From assembly GCA_013216005.1 (NCBI GenBank), contig JABSOJ010000015.1, positions 1-35,177 of the forward strand: a DNA stretch of 35,177 bases, given 5' to 3'. Source of the DNA: Alteromonadaceae bacterium. Its GTDB lineage: Bacteria; Pseudomonadota; Gammaproteobacteria; Enterobacterales; Alteromonadaceae. The notes beneath the pieces were generated by a model. The model saw only the letters and a list, made by a program, of their open reading frames with translations. It was not told where the DNA came from and did no database searches. This document shows positions 6,966 through 16,679 of the stretch, one piece after another (positions within the stretch are counted from its first letter, which is position 1; every line of letters starts with the position of its first letter). Position numbers and translations under genes: made by a program.

Positions 6966-8681
6966 GTGGCTGATACAACAAATTCAACAGGTATAGCTTT
7001 ATCAGATGGAAATGACCTAGTGGCAATGGATAACGATACTCTTTCAGAGCAAAAATCAGGCTTTGCAGCTGCGTTAGGCAATACGGATGTCTTACGTCAG
7101 TTGACACTGATTCTGGCACTGACGATATCTCTGGGAATTGCTGTATCTGTTATTATGTGGGCTAACCAAACTGAATATCGCGCTTTAGCTAAATTACCTA
7201 CGCAACAACTGATCAAAACCATGGATTTTCTTGATGTACAAAACGTTGATTTCAAGCAGGAAAACAATGTTATTTCAGTACCTATCGATGAATATCATCA
7301 CATTAAAATGTTACTGGCCCGCGAAGGTTTAACCGAAGAAGCTTCGGACGGCGAAAATATTTTAATGAAAGACATGGGGTTTGGTGTCAGCCAGCGTTTA
7401 GAAACAGAACGTTTAAAATATGGTAGAGAGCAACAGCTGGCCAGAACTATTGAACAATTACAATCAATCACTAAAGCCAATGTATTGCTTGCTATCCCTC
7501 GTGATAATGTTTTTGCAAGAAAAGCGAAAAACCCTTCGGCAACGGTTGTCTTAATTTTAAAACGTGGTCGGTTATTGTCTGAAGAAGAAGTTGATGCGGT
7601 AGTTGATATTATTGCCTCTGCGGTACAGGGTTTACAGCCAAACAGAGTTACAGTAACAGATCAAAATGGTCGGTTACTCAATTCAGGTTCACAAAGTTCT
7701 TTTTCTTCCCGTTCCCGTAAAGAGTTCGAAATTGAACAAAAACGTGAACAGGAATACATGGAAAAAATTGATTCAATTTTGATCCCTATCGTTGGTTTAG
7801 GGAATTACACCGCTCAGGCTGATGTTCTTATGGACTTCACTAATATTGAAGAAACATCACGGAAATATAATTCAGATCTGCCTGCTTTGCGCAGCGAAAT
7901 GAAAGTTGAAGATAACGTTATTGGTGGTGTACTGGGTGGTATTGCCGGTGCGTTAAGTAATCAGCCGCCCCTAGATGCAAATATTCCGGAAAATGCGGTA
8001 GCTACCAATCAAAATAGAACCTCGCCGGGTAGAAAGCATTCAGAATCAACAAAAAACTATGAATTAGATGAATCAATCAGTCATATTAAACAGCAAACTG
8101 GCGTGATCCGTAGAATTAGTGTTTCAGTAGCGTTAGATTACTTATCATCAACAAATGCAGATAGTGTTACTACACAAGTTCCTCGCTCGGTCACAGAAAT
8201 AGCTAATATTCGTCGTTTATTGCAAGGTACTATAGGCTTTGACATACAACGGGGTGATGTTTTAGAAGTGATCACCATTCCATTTTCACGCACCGTTCTT
8301 GATGTGGCAGAAGAATTACCTATTTATCAGCAGCCTTGGTTTTTGAAAATGTTTAAGTTGGCGATGGGCGCTTTAGTGATAATCGTGTTAATTACTTTTG
8401 TTATTCGTCCTATGTTGAAACGCTTAATTAACCCGGAACAGACACCAAGTGATTACGGTGAGAAGTCGCTTGATTCTCATATTGATTTAGGTGATGCAAC
8501 CATGGATATGTTAACATCAGACTTTGATGCTGGTGCGGTTGGTTTTGCTTCTGATGGTAGTTTACAGTTGCCTGATTTGCATCGGGACGAAGATATCCTT
8601 AAAGCGGTTCGTGCACTTGTTGCAAATGAGCCTGAATTGTCCTCACAAGTTGTGAAAAGTTGGTTGGTAGAAGATGAGTGA
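6966..8681 (+). CDS. fliF: MS-ring protein FliF
   Basis: FliF oligomerises in the inner membrane to form the MS ring, the platform for rod, C-ring and export gate. The 571-residue protein starts at GTG 6966 with GGAG eight bases upstream. It has a first membrane helix at about 44-66 (LTLILALTISLGIAVSVIMW), a periplasmic YscJ/FliF ring-building region (RBM domains, about 70-230), a long periplasmic FliF C region, a second membrane helix at about 458-480, and a C-terminal cytosolic tail (EDILKAVRALVANEPELSSQVVKSWL) that binds FliG. The 3' end overlaps fliG by eight bases, so the two are translationally coupled. Confidence 0.96.
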   Translation: MADTTNSTGIALSDGNDLVAMDNDTLSEQKSGFAAALGNTDVLRQLTLILALTISLGIAVSVIMWANQTEYRALAKLPTQQLIKTMDFLDVQNVDFKQENNVISVPIDEYHHIKMLLAREGLTEEASDGENILMKDMGFGVSQRLETERLKYGREQQLARTIEQLQSITKANVLLAIPRDNVFARKAKNPSATVVLILKRGRLLSEEEVDAVVDIIASAVQGLQPNRVTVTDQNGRLLNSGSQSSFSSRSRKEFEIEQKREQEYMEKIDSILIPIVGLGNYTAQADVLMDFTNIEETSRKYNSDLPALRSEMKVEDNVIGGVLGGIAGALSNQPPLDANIPENAVATNQNRTSPGRKHSESTKNYELDESISHIKQQTGVIRRISVSVALDYLSSTNADSVTTQVPRSVTEIANIRRLLQGTIGFDIQRGDVLEVITIPFSRTVLDVAEELPIYQQPWFLKMFKLAMGALVIIVLITFVIRPMLKRLINPEQTPSDYGEKSLDSHIDLGDATMDMLTSDFDAGAVGFASDGSLQLPDLHRDEDILKAVRALVANEPELSSQVVKSWLVEDE

Positions 8682-9723
8682 TGAAAGCCCAGAATTAGCC
8701 CCAGCACCGATTGGGTTTGACGTTGATAAACTTGATGGCGCTGAAAAAGCCGCAATTTTATTGTTAAGTTTGTCTGAAGAAGATGCCGCGCAAATATTAA
8801 AACATCTTGAGCCGAAGCAAGTGCAGCAAGTGGGTATGGTCATGGCCGCTATGGAAGACTTTACTCAGGAAAAAATTACTGCGGTTCATAAATTATTTAT
8901 CAATGAAATTCAAAATTTCAGTACCATTGGTTTCCAAAGTGAAGAATTTGTTCGTAAAGCGTTAACGGCTGCTTTAGGTGAAGATAAGGCTGGTAACCTG
9001 ATCGACCAAATCGTTATGGGAAGCGGTGCAAAAGGTTTAGATTCATTAAAATGGATGGATTCTAAGCAAGTGGCTAATATTATCCAAAATGAGCATCCAC
9101 AAATTCAAACTATTGTTTTGTCTTATCTGGAGCCTTCTCAATCGGCTGAAATTATGAGCCAATTTTCTGAAAAAGTTCGTTTAGATTTAATGATGCGCAT
9201 TGCTAATTTAGAAGAAGTTCAACCAGCAGCGTTACAAGAATTAAATGAAATTATGGAAAAACAATTTGCGGGTCAAGCGGGTGCGCAAGCAGCTAAGATG
9301 GGCGGTTTGAAAGCTGCGGCAGATATTATGAACTTCCTTGAAACTAATGTTGAAGGGGTGTTGATGGACTCTATCCGTGAGCATGACGAAGAAATGAGTC
9401 AACAAATACAGGATTTGATGTTTGTATTTGAAAATCTGGCTGATGTTGACGATCGTGGAATGCAAGCCATACTTAGAGATGTACAGCAAGATGCCTTGAT
9501 GAAAGCAATTAAAGGTGCTGATGAATCATTGAAAGAAAAAATACTTAATAATATGTCTAAACGTGCAGCAGAAATGATGGTTGATGATTTAGAAGCTATG
9601 GGGCCTGTGCGGATCAGTGAAGTGGAAGCTGCCCAGAAAGAAATATTGTCTGTAGCTCGTCGATTGTCTGACTCGGGTGAAATTATGCTTGGTGGTGCTG
9701 GTGGTGCTGATGAATTCTTATAG
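8674..9723 (+). CDS. fliG: Motor switch protein FliG
   Basis: FliG sits on the MS ring in the C-ring and generates torque with the stator. It also transmits the CheY-P-driven direction switch. At 349 residues it is slightly longer than the E. coli protein. The N-terminal domain (LDGAEKAAILLLSLSEEDAAQILKHL) binds FliF. The middle domain carries the EHPQ motif (NEHPQIQ) that binds FliM. The C-terminal torque helix with charged residues is visible as DLEAMGPVRISEVEAAQKEIL. It overlaps the fliF end and ends with a small Gly-rich tail (GGAGGADEFL). Confidence 0.96.
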   Translation: MSDESPELAPAPIGFDVDKLDGAEKAAILLLSLSEEDAAQILKHLEPKQVQQVGMVMAAMEDFTQEKITAVHKLFINEIQNFSTIGFQSEEFVRKALTAALGEDKAGNLIDQIVMGSGAKGLDSLKWMDSKQVANIIQNEHPQIQTIVLSYLEPSQSAEIMSQFSEKVRLDLMMRIANLEEVQPAALQELNEIMEKQFAGQAGAQAAKMGGLKAAADIMNFLETNVEGVLMDSIREHDEEMSQQIQDLMFVFENLADVDDRGMQAILRDVQQDALMKAIKGADESLKEKILNNMSKRAAEMMVDDLEAMGPVRISEVEAAQKEILSVARRLSDSGEIMLGGAGGADEFL

Positions 9724-9776
9724 ATCATTAAGTTTACAGAACAAAACCAGAAGCACGAAAAGTTTGAGAGTTTAAT

Positions 9777-10550
9777 ATGAGTAAATTGATAAAGCCTGAG
9801 GATGAATCAGGGCATAATATTTGGCCTTTACCTCAAGTTGAGCCGAATCAAAAAGTCGATAGCAATAAAACGAATGCTTTTGGTCACAAAAGTAATTGGA
9901 AGTATGAACCGCCTGAAGAAACAGTAATTGATACTCCAAAGCCTTTAACCGCAGAAGAGATTGAAGAAATTCGTCAAGCAGCGTTAGATGACGGTTTCAG
10001 TCAAGGAAAGGAAGAGGGTTTCAGTAAAGGATACGAAGAAGGAAAAGCTTTAGGCCATGAAGAAGGTCTTAAATCAGGTCACGAAGAAGGAATTGCCAGC
10101 GGACTTGAAACAGGGAAAGAAAGCATAGATAAATTGTCTGAAGATTGGCAATCTTTAATTACTCAGCTTCACCAGCCAATGGCGAATATTGAAAAAAATG
10201 TTGAAGAACAATTATTACATTTGGTAGTGCAATTAACTGAAGCTGTAACCTTACAAGAAGCAAAAACCAATCCTGATATTTTATCTGCTGCGATCACCGC
10301 AGGCATAAAAGCTTTGCCTAGTCAGGAAGCGAAAACGCAAATTTTACTTAATCCTGAGGATATCAGGCTGGTAGAAAAACAATTTGGTAGTGAACATATA
10401 CAAGAGCAGGGTTGGCGTTTGTTAGCTGCACCTCAAGTTCAACAAGGCAGTTGCCAAATTGAAAATAGCATTTCAAATGTAGACCTCACGATAAAGTCCA
10501 GACTTAAAGAAGTCTTGGAATCCTTTTTGCAGGAAGCATTACATCAGTAA
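9777..10550 (+). CDS. fliH: Flagellar export ATPase regulator FliH
   Basis: FliH dimerises, binds and regulates the FliI ATPase and anchors it to the C-ring protein FliN. The 257-residue protein has a low-complexity N-terminal part containing tryptophans (NIWPLPQ) of the type that contacts FliN or FlhA. It then has an uninterrupted GxxxG helix with glycine every fourth residue from 73 to 113, and a C-terminal V-ATPase-E-like domain (about 130-257). The GxxxG run is family-typical but long and regular here. It lies between fliG and fliI, with 17 bases to fliI. Confidence 0.93.
   Translation: MSKLIKPEDESGHNIWPLPQVEPNQKVDSNKTNAFGHKSNWKYEPPEETVIDTPKPLTAEEIEEIRQAALDDGFSQGKEEGFSKGYEEGKALGHEEGLKSGHEEGIASGLETGKESIDKLSEDWQSLITQLHQPMANIEKNVEEQLLHLVVQLTEAVTLQEAKTNPDILSAAITAGIKALPSQEAKTQILLNPEDIRLVEKQFGSEHIQEQGWRLLAAPQVQQGSCQIENSISNVDLTIKSRLKEVLESFLQEALHQ
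9993..10112 (+). repeat. Five 24-bp (8-residue) units encoding the FliH GxxxG helix
   Basis: Within fliH five consecutive 8-residue units each contain two glycines four residues apart. The second triplet of the first four units is KEE, YEE, HEE, HEE. The first two DNA units (9993-10016 and 10017-10040) are near-identical, and later units are diverged. This suggests growth by 24-bp duplication. Confidence 0.8.
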
Positions 10551-10567
10551 ACCGTCAAAAAGTTGCC

Positions 10568-11929
10568 ATGGTTGATAGTATTCGTATTAGTGAAAGACTA
10601 AAAAATTGCCTGACCTTTATTCATCCGCACAAGGTTTCTGTTGCCGGACGTTTGGTTCGGGTAGTAGGCCTGACCTTGGAAGCTGTTGGCGTAAAAGCCA
10701 GCGTTGGTAGTCAATGTATGGTGGAAACCGCTAAAGGTAGTTTAATTGCTGAGGTGGTTGGTTTTTCACACGACAAAACTTTTTTAATGCCGGAACAAAG
10801 TCTTGAAGGGGTTTTACCGGGGGCAAGTGTAATGCCCTTGTCAGGCAAAGCCCGATTACCCTTTTCTATGAGTTTACTTGGTCGGGTAATTGATGGTGTT
10901 GGTCAACCTATTGATGGTAAAGGTCCGATTAAAATTGATGAAAATTACTTCTACGAAAGCAAACCGATAAATCCCTTATCGCGACGCGCTATTACTGAAC
11001 CTCTTGATGTCGGCGTTCGTGCTATTAATAGTTTTCTTACCGTGGGGCAGGGTCAGCGTATGGGCCTTTTTGCCGGTTCGGGCGTTGGTAAAAGTGTATT
11101 ATTAGGCATGATGACCAGAGGAACTACGGCAGATGTTATTGTTGTTGGTTTAATTGGTGAACGTGGTCGGGAAGTTAAAGAATTTATTGAGGAAATTTTA
11201 GGTGAAGAAGGAAGGAAACGTGCAGTTGTTGTTGCGGCCCCTGCGGATAATTCTCCTTTGATGCGTTTAAAAGGCTGTGAAACTGCAGTTCAAATCAGTG
11301 AATATTTTCGGGATCAAGGATTGAATGTTTTACTGCTAGTAGATTCAATTACCCGATATGCCCAGGCTCAACGGGAAATTGCGCTAGCGGTTGGTGAACC
11401 CCCAGCAACGAAAGGTTATCCGCCTTCTGTGTTTTCCAAGTTACCTCAGTTAGTTGAACGAGCGGGTAATGGTGGTGACGGTCAGGGGTCAATTAGTGCA
11501 TTTTTTACTGTGTTAACTGAAGGTGATGATTTACAAGATCCTATTGCTGATGCTGCGCGGGCAATTTTAGACGGCCATATTGTTTTATCCCGTTCTCTTT
11601 CTGATGCCGGACATTATCCTGCGGTTGATATTGAAGCATCAATAAGCCGGGTTATGCCAATGGTAACGAGTCCTGAGCACCAACAGCTTGCTCAGCAACT
11701 GAAACAAGTTTATTCCCTTTATCAACAGAACAAAGATTTAATATCAATTGGAGCCTACAGTAAAGGTAGTGATCCTCGAATTGATCAAGCCATCAATATG
11801 TTGCCGGTGATAAATTTCTTCTTGCAACAAAAAATGAAGGAAGTTATTCCTTATGATCAAAGCCTGCAACAGTTACAGGAGATTATTGCAGCTGCTCAAG
11901 CCCATGCGAATACTCAGGCTGCAGGATAA
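10568..11929 (+). CDS. fliI: Flagellum-specific export ATPase FliI
   Basis: FliI hydrolyses ATP to help unfold and deliver export substrates to the FlhA/FlhB gate, working as a hexamer with FliH and FliJ. The 453-residue protein is of family length. Walker A is AGSGVGKS at 169-176. Further F1-beta-like signatures are [15 protein letters not shown], Walker [21 protein letters not shown], and the ATPase alpha/beta signature [14 protein letters not shown]. The short N-terminal region mediates FliH binding. The start ATG lies 17 bases after the fliH stop. Confidence 0.96.
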   Translation: MVDSIRISERLKNCLTFIHPHKVSVAGRLVRVVGLTLEAVGVKASVGSQCMVETAKGSLIAEVVGFSHDKTFLMPEQSLEGVLPGASVMPLSGKARLPFSMSLLGRVIDGVGQPIDGKGPIKIDENYFYESKPINPLSRRAITEPLDVGVRAINSFLTVGQGQRMGLFAGSGVGKSVLLGMMTRGTTADVIVVGLIGERGREVKEFIEEILGEEGRKRAVVVAAPADNSPLMRLKGCETAVQISEYFRDQGLNVLLLVDSITRYAQAQREIALAVGEPPATKGYPPSVFSKLPQLVERAGNGGDGQGSISAFFTVLTEGDDLQDPIADAARAILDGHIVLSRSLSDAGHYPAVDIEASISRVMPMVTSPEHQQLAQQLKQVYSLYQQNKDLISIGAYSKGSDPRIDQAINMLPVINFFLQQKMKEVIPYDQSLQQLQEIIAAAQAHANTQAAG

Positions 11930-11941
11930 GGTCTTTTTTGG

Positions 11942-11984
11942 CAAGTTATTTAGAGTAAGTTATTTAAGGTAAGTTATTTACGGT
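11942..11984 (+). repeat. Three 14-15-bp tandem units between fliI and fliJ
   Basis: AAGTTATTTA followed by AGAGT, AGGT or CGGT is repeated three times in the 95-base spacer. No hairpin or promoter is visible there. Confidence 0.85.
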
Positions 11985-12024
11985 AATCATTAGCGGAAAG
12001 TTAAAAGTATTAAAGGAACAATCC

Positions 12025-12471
12025 ATGAAACAACTAGATATTATCGTTAAATTCGAACAAGACAAAGAACAACAAGCCGCTTTGAAATTACAAGCCGCCG
12101 AGTTTGACTATCAACAAAATATTGAACGTTTAAATAACGTTGGCGAGTATCGTCTGGAATATATGAAACGGTTGAGCCAACGGGCAATGGAAGGTATTGA
12201 TAGTGCCACTTACACTCATTTTCACGCATTTGTCTCTAAGTTGGATAATGCTGCTGAACAAGTACAAATTGCGATCACACAATCAAAAAGTCTGGTAGAT
12301 CAATATAAATCACTTTGGTTAAAGCAAAGACAAAAAGTACAAGCTGTAGAGTTACTTCGAGAAAAGAAATGTAAAAAACTGGCAATCATTGCTGAGAAAC
12401 AAGAGCAGAAAATGTTTGATGAAATTGCCACACAGCGTTTTGTTCGTCGGAATTTAAACCTGAATTTTTAA
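12025..12471 (+). CDS. fliJ: Flagellar export chaperone/stalk FliJ
   Basis: FliJ forms the central coiled-coil stalk of the FliI hexamer and shuttles chaperones to FlhA. The 148-residue protein is almost entirely an alpha-helical coiled coil, rich in Gln, Lys and Glu (KFEQDKEQQAALKLQAAEFDYQQN at the start, and charged repeats to the end), matching FliJ length and composition. AAAGGA precedes the ATG. It closes the fliE-J group and is followed by a 403-base spacer with a MITE-like insertion before fliK. Confidence 0.9.
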   Translation: MKQLDIIVKFEQDKEQQAALKLQAAEFDYQQNIERLNNVGEYRLEYMKRLSQRAMEGIDSATYTHFHAFVSKLDNAAEQVQIAITQSKSLVDQYKSLWLKQRQKVQAVELLREKKCKKLAIIAEKQEQKMFDEIATQRFVRRNLNLNF

Positions 12472-12508
12472 CCGGGCATTTTTAACTAGGAATTATTAAC
12501 CGGGAAAG
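12465..12508 (+). repeat. 14-16-bp tandem units at the fliJ 3' end
   Basis: TTTTTAACCGGGCA, TTTTTAACTAGGAA and TTATTAACCGGGAAAG follow one another, starting inside the last fliJ codons. The ATTAAC core of this array recurs as the direct repeat flanking the MITE-like element. Confidence 0.7.
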
Positions 12509-12514
12509 ATTAAC

Positions 12515-12734
12515 CCTACATTCCGCACATTTAAAATGTTGATTTAAATGAACTTTAAAAGTCATAAAATGTAGCCATGTATTTGTGTGTTTTATAATCA
12601 ATTGATAAATATAAGTTTATTTTAAATTGCCATTATTGGTCAATTTGCGAACTTTATATAAAAAACTGCTTAACTACATGTTATTAAAGTTGTTTTTAAT
12701 TATTTTCTTTTTATAAAATTGTACGGAATGTAGG
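12515..12734. mobile_element. MITE-like element with 15-bp terminal inverted repeats
   Basis: The left end reads CCTACATTCCGCACA, and the right end, read in reverse complement, is CCTACATTCCGTACA: 14 of 15 bases match. Direct copies of ATTAAC (12509-12514 and 12735-12740) flank it, consistent with a target-site duplication, although ATTAAC also occurs in the adjacent tandem array. The 220-bp interior is AT-rich with no ORF, so it is non-autonomous. It occupies most of the 403-base fliJ-fliK spacer. The remaining 140 bases before fliK show no convincing sigma54 or sigma28 promoter. Confidence 0.7.
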
Positions 12735-12874
12735 ATTAACCGAAAAAATAAGTAACTAAAATCTGGCAGTATAAACGGAACAATAATTGCATTTAGATAT
12801 TCATATGTTACTTATAAAGATCTGTGCAGACCTTGTATAGCTCGAATATTTATTATTAAACAATTGGATTTAAT

Positions 12875-14794
12875 ATGCCTCAAATAAATACTCTCTTAAT
12901 TGATATAGCTCAACCTGCTGATGTTAAGGCAAATAAACCTTCATCAATGAAGCAGGGAAAAAGTGGTGGCGACGAATTTTCTAAAATGGTCGAGCAGCAT
13001 TTATCCTCAGAGAAAAGCGGCAATAATCAGTCAAGGAAGGCAAATAGGAGCGATGAAACTTCTAATTCAAAGCCACATCACTCAGGTAATAGAGAAGTAG
13101 ATGCTCAAAAATCCGAAACGAATCCGGCAGAAAATGCGTTAAATACAAGAGATGCTGACAATGAAGGTTCAAATGGACATGCTTCAGACGGCAAGGAATT
13201 TATTGTTGATGAAATGAATGCTGATAATAAAAGTTCAGCTACTGAAAATGTTGATGAGACAGAGCAGTCTCAGCAGTTTCTTACTTTGTTAACTGAATCA
13301 GGTAAAGTTTTACGAAATAATGACAGTGCAGTTAATGATGATCTGGAAGTTGTAGCAACAAAAGAGTCTGTTGGAAAAACGGTAGATGAGCAAGCTTCAT
13401 TGAAATTACTTTTGGAGCAACAAAAGAATGAGCAAGGTAAGCTTGAGGGCAATGCAGCTTCTTACCAAGGTGGTAATAAAGACGATATTGCTAAAGCCAT
13501 GTTGAAACAAGATCAACTTGCAGGTAAAAATAATTTTTCTAAAGAAGCCTCTGAAGTAGGAGCAACTAATGGTAAATATAGTGAAATTGCTAAGCAGGCT
13601 ACAGCTGAAGAAATTATAGGTGCAGAGGGCGGATCAGCAAAGAATGTAAAAACAACAGATGAGTTGGCAAAAGACAAAAGCGACACTATTAAAGCTCAAC
13701 AGTTAGCAGCCAGTCTTCTTTCAGGAAAAACGACTGAACCTACAGATGAAGCTGCAAAGAGTAAAGCAGAACAAAGTCAACTATCAGCATCAATAGAAAT
13801 TTTAAAAGCACAATCAGCTTTGATGGATAAAGAAACGAAGGCAGAGTCTAAACAAACATCATCTGCAATTGGTTCAGCAGGTAAAGTCGCTGATTTAAAG
13901 GCCGTAGATGATGTGCCTGTGACGATTAGGAAAAATGAAGACAAGATATTAGAAGGCCCTTTGAATACAGCGGTAAGTAGGGCTACTGCTGACGGTCTTA
14001 ATTTTGTAAAACAATCGGCAGTTTCAATAAATAGTGCAGCAACACCAACGGTGTTACCTGAAAATACAATGTCGAAATCAACGGGTTCAGACAGCGAATT
14101 TATTGAAAGTAATAATCTGGATAGTACAGAAAGTCTTGAGTTGGAGCAGGAACTGTCTCAACAAAATGCAGGTTCAGACAATAACGCTAAAGAGCAGCCG
14201 ACAGCGAATAAAGCTTTTGGTGCAAATCCTCTTTTTGGTGGTAATGCCGAAGCGGGTATTCATTCAGTGTCAGGTCAAGAACGTCAAGAGCAATTGCTTA
14301 ATATGATTGATAATCAAATTGCTAATGAAAAAATTCAAAGTGTTAAAAATACCAATGTGATTGGGCAAGAAATCATTGCTATTCACAGCAAAGATTTTTC
14401 GGGTGCAGTTAAAGATAAAGTTATGTTCATGATTAATCAAAAACTTCAGCAGGTAGAAATTCGATTAGATCCGCCTGAGCTGGGTAGCATGCACATACGC
14501 TTAAATTTACAGAACGAACAAGCTGTTGTTAATTTTGTTGTACAAAATCAACAAGCCAAAGAAGCAGTAGAGGAAAATTTAGCTAAATTAAAAGAGATGT
14601 TGGCTGAGAGTGGTATCGATGTTGGAGAATCAAATGTTGAGCAGCAAGGACAGCAAGCTGATAATTCCGGATTTGGACAAAGTTCAAATTCAAAAGGTAA
14701 ATCATTTGAAGATGGAATGAGTGATAGTCAAACATCAATTATTCACAGGCAAGTGGTTAATGCTTCGGCAAGTGGTGTCGATTATTACGCCTGA
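12875..14794 (+). CDS. fliK: Flagellar hook-length control protein FliK
   Basis: FliK is exported during hook growth, measures hook length and switches FlhB from rod/hook to filament substrates. The 639-residue protein has a long, low-complexity N-terminal ruler region (about 1-470) rich in Ala, Ser, Glu, Lys, Asn and Gln. The compact conserved C-terminal FliK domain carries the signature VEIRLDPPELGSMHIRL and EENLAKLKEMLAESGI. No cysteine-rich or membrane segment is seen, as expected for a type III substrate. It is longer than the Salmonella protein (405 residues). The ribosome binding site is weak. The MITE-like element lies 140 bases upstream and may influence expression. Confidence 0.93.
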   Translation: MPQINTLLIDIAQPADVKANKPSSMKQGKSGGDEFSKMVEQHLSSEKSGNNQSRKANRSDETSNSKPHHSGNREVDAQKSETNPAENALNTRDADNEGSNGHASDGKEFIVDEMNADNKSSATENVDETEQSQQFLTLLTESGKVLRNNDSAVNDDLEVVATKESVGKTVDEQASLKLLLEQQKNEQGKLEGNAASYQGGNKDDIAKAMLKQDQLAGKNNFSKEASEVGATNGKYSEIAKQATAEEIIGAEGGSAKNVKTTDELAKDKSDTIKAQQLAASLLSGKTTEPTDEAAKSKAEQSQLSASIEILKAQSALMDKETKAESKQTSSAIGSAGKVADLKAVDDVPVTIRKNEDKILEGPLNTAVSRATADGLNFVKQSAVSINSAATPTVLPENTMSKSTGSDSEFIESNNLDSTESLELEQELSQQNAGSDNNAKEQPTANKAFGANPLFGGNAEAGIHSVSGQERQEQLLNMIDNQIANEKIQSVKNTNVIGQEIIAIHSKDFSGAVKDKVMFMINQKLQQVEIRLDPPELGSMHIRLNLQNEQAVVNFVVQNQQAKEAVEENLAKLKEMLAESGIDVGESNVEQQGQQADNSGFGQSSNSKGKSFEDGMSDSQTSIIHRQVVNASASGVDYYA

Positions 14795-14990
14795 TGTTAA
14801 GTTACTATTGATGAATTAGAAAAAATTTTAAGATAAGCGACAATAATTAATTAAAACGCATTGGCTCAGGCAGCTTTCAAGGATATAGTTACACTTAAGT
14901 ACTTTGGGATAAGAGTCTGAAAAGACAGTGCAATGATATTAATTGAACTTAGTCAGTCATTGTAAATTAGCAAAAATAAATGAGGTCACC

Positions 14991-15545
14991 ATGGCTGCCG
15001 GCAACGAAAAAGATAATGAATTAAAACTTGATGGTTCAAATAAAAAGAAAAAGTTAATCATCATGATTGCCATTGGTGTGGTAATTATTTTTGGTGGTAT
15101 CGGGGGATATGTTTTACTCTCAGGAAATGACAACGCAGTTCCCGTTGCTGTTCTAGATGCTGAAGCTACTGAAGATGAACAGATTAATACCTCAAATATT
15201 GCAACAGGGGCAACTGTTGGTACAGGGTCGGCGTTATATGTGCCACTACCCCGACCATTTCGATTTAATGTTCCGGGTTCGAGTCGGGATCGTTTTGTAG
15301 AAATTAGAGTGCAGTTATTAATTCGTGGTTTAGAAAATGAGGAACATGCTAAAAAGCATATACCATTAATTGAGAGCACTTTGCTGAGAATGTTTACTCA
15401 ATCAAATGCTGATGATCTGGCAACCAGTGCCGGTAAAGCTTCTTTGAAACAGAAGTCATTAGTGGAAGTTCAAGAAACAATGAAAGATATCACGGGTGGG
15501 AAAGTTGTCGAGCAAGTATTGTTTACTGGTTTTGTAATGCAATAA
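14991..15545 (+). CDS. fliL: Flagellar basal body-associated protein FliL
   Basis: FliL surrounds the stator units in the inner membrane and stabilises torque generation. I start it at ATG 14991 because GAGG lies seven bases upstream; this gives 184 residues. A lysine-rich cytosolic N-terminus is followed by one membrane helix at about 23-44 (LIIMIAIGVVIIFGGIGGYVL is its core) and a periplasmic stomatin-like domain (VEIRVQLLIRGLEN through GKVVEQVLFTGFVMQ). It heads the fliLMNOPQR-flhB group. The 196-base gap after fliK has no promoter I can support. Confidence 0.93.
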   Translation: MAAGNEKDNELKLDGSNKKKKLIIMIAIGVVIIFGGIGGYVLLSGNDNAVPVAVLDAEATEDEQINTSNIATGATVGTGSALYVPLPRPFRFNVPGSSRDRFVEIRVQLLIRGLENEEHAKKHIPLIESTLLRMFTQSNADDLATSAGKASLKQKSLVEVQETMKDITGGKVVEQVLFTGFVMQ

Positions 15546-15588
15546 AAATGGTTGTACCAATACTATTCAATAGAAAAGAGACTATCGA

Positions 15589-16656
15589 GTGAGTGATTTA
15601 TTATCGCAAGACGAAATTGACGCGTTATTACATGGTGTTGATGACGTTGAAGAAGAAGAAGCTGTTGAGAATGAGTCTTCTGAGGAAGGCATGCTGGATT
15701 ATGATTTCTCTTCACAAGATCGTATTGTTCGTGGTCGTATGCCGACCCTTGAAATGGTCAACGAGCGCTTTGCCCGTCATATGCGGATCAGTCTTTTTAA
15801 TATGATGAGACGGACTGCGGAAGTTTCTATTAATGGTATTCAAATGATCAAGTTTGGTGAGTACGTACATACCTTGTTTGTACCGACCAGCTTGAACATG
15901 GTTCGATTCAGACCTTTAAAAGGCACCGCTTTAATTACCATGGAAGCTAGGTTGGTTTTTATCCTGGTAGATAACTTTTTTGGTGGTGATGGACGTTATC
16001 ACGCAAAAATTGAAGGACGGGAATTTACCCCTACTGAACGTCGAATTGTTCAAATGTTGTTAAAAATAATATTTGAAGATTACAAAGAAGCCTGGTCTCC
16101 GGTGATGGATGTTTCGTTTGAATATCTTGATTCAGAAGTTAACCCTGCGATGGCAAATATCGTTAGTCCAACCGAAGTTGTCGTTATTAGTTCATTCCAT
16201 ATTGAGCTGGATGGTGGTGGTGGTGATTTTCATATCGCTTTACCCTATTCAATGTTAGAGCCTATTCGTGAGTTGCTTGACGCTGGTGTGCAAAGTGATA
16301 AAGAAGATACAGATATGCGGTGGTCTAAAGCATTACGTGACGAAATTATGGACGTACCTGTTGAGATCAGCACTAAATTTTTAGAATTAGATTTAACGCT
16401 ACAACAAATAATGGATATGGAAGTGGGAGATATTTTGCCGATAGAAATGCCTGAAACTATTACAGTGATGGTGGAAGACTTACCAACTTATCGGGCTAAA
16501 TTAGGCCGCAGCCGTGATAATATAGCAATACAAATTGAATCTAAAATAAAACGTCCGGAATCAGTTAAAAATGAACTGACCATTTTAACAAAAGGCGGGA
16601 AACGCTTAGACAGCGATGCCGAAATTCATTTGTTAGAAGAAGATTTTGATTATTAA
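15589..16656 (+). CDS. fliM: Motor switch protein FliM
   Basis: FliM forms the bulk of the C-ring and receives phosphorylated CheY to change rotation direction. The 355-residue protein starts at GTG 15589 (AAAAGAG upstream). Its N-terminus is the CheY-binding peptide LLSQDEIDALLHG (residues 4-16), joined by an acidic linker to the CheC-like middle domain (about 45-230), which contains the GGGG loop near FHIELDGGGGDFHI. A C-terminal SpoA domain (about 250-335) pairs with FliN. The CheY-binding peptide is echoed in CheZ and, unexpectedly, in CheA in this window. Confidence 0.96.
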   Translation: MSDLLSQDEIDALLHGVDDVEEEEAVENESSEEGMLDYDFSSQDRIVRGRMPTLEMVNERFARHMRISLFNMMRRTAEVSINGIQMIKFGEYVHTLFVPTSLNMVRFRPLKGTALITMEARLVFILVDNFFGGDGRYHAKIEGREFTPTERRIVQMLLKIIFEDYKEAWSPVMDVSFEYLDSEVNPAMANIVSPTEVVVISSFHIELDGGGGDFHIALPYSMLEPIRELLDAGVQSDKEDTDMRWSKALRDEIMDVPVEISTKFLELDLTLQQIMDMEVGDILPIEMPETITVMVEDLPTYRAKLGRSRDNIAIQIESKIKRPESVKNELTILTKGGKRLDSDAEIHLLEEDFDY

Positions 16657-16679
16657 TATCAGCAAAAAAGGCAAGCAGA

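Noticed and set aside
12735-12874. Dedicated promoter for fliK after the MITE-like element
   Set aside because: A TGGCAG occurs, but the position ten bases after GG is GG rather than GC. No sigma28 or convincing sigma70 element was found.
14034-14306. Plus-strand open frame inside fliK in another frame
   Set aside because: It lies wholly within the conserved fliK frame and shows no family features or ribosome binding site.
14866-14882. TTGGCTCAGGCAGC upstream of fliL as a sigma54 promoter
   Set aside because: GG and GC are eight bases apart rather than ten.
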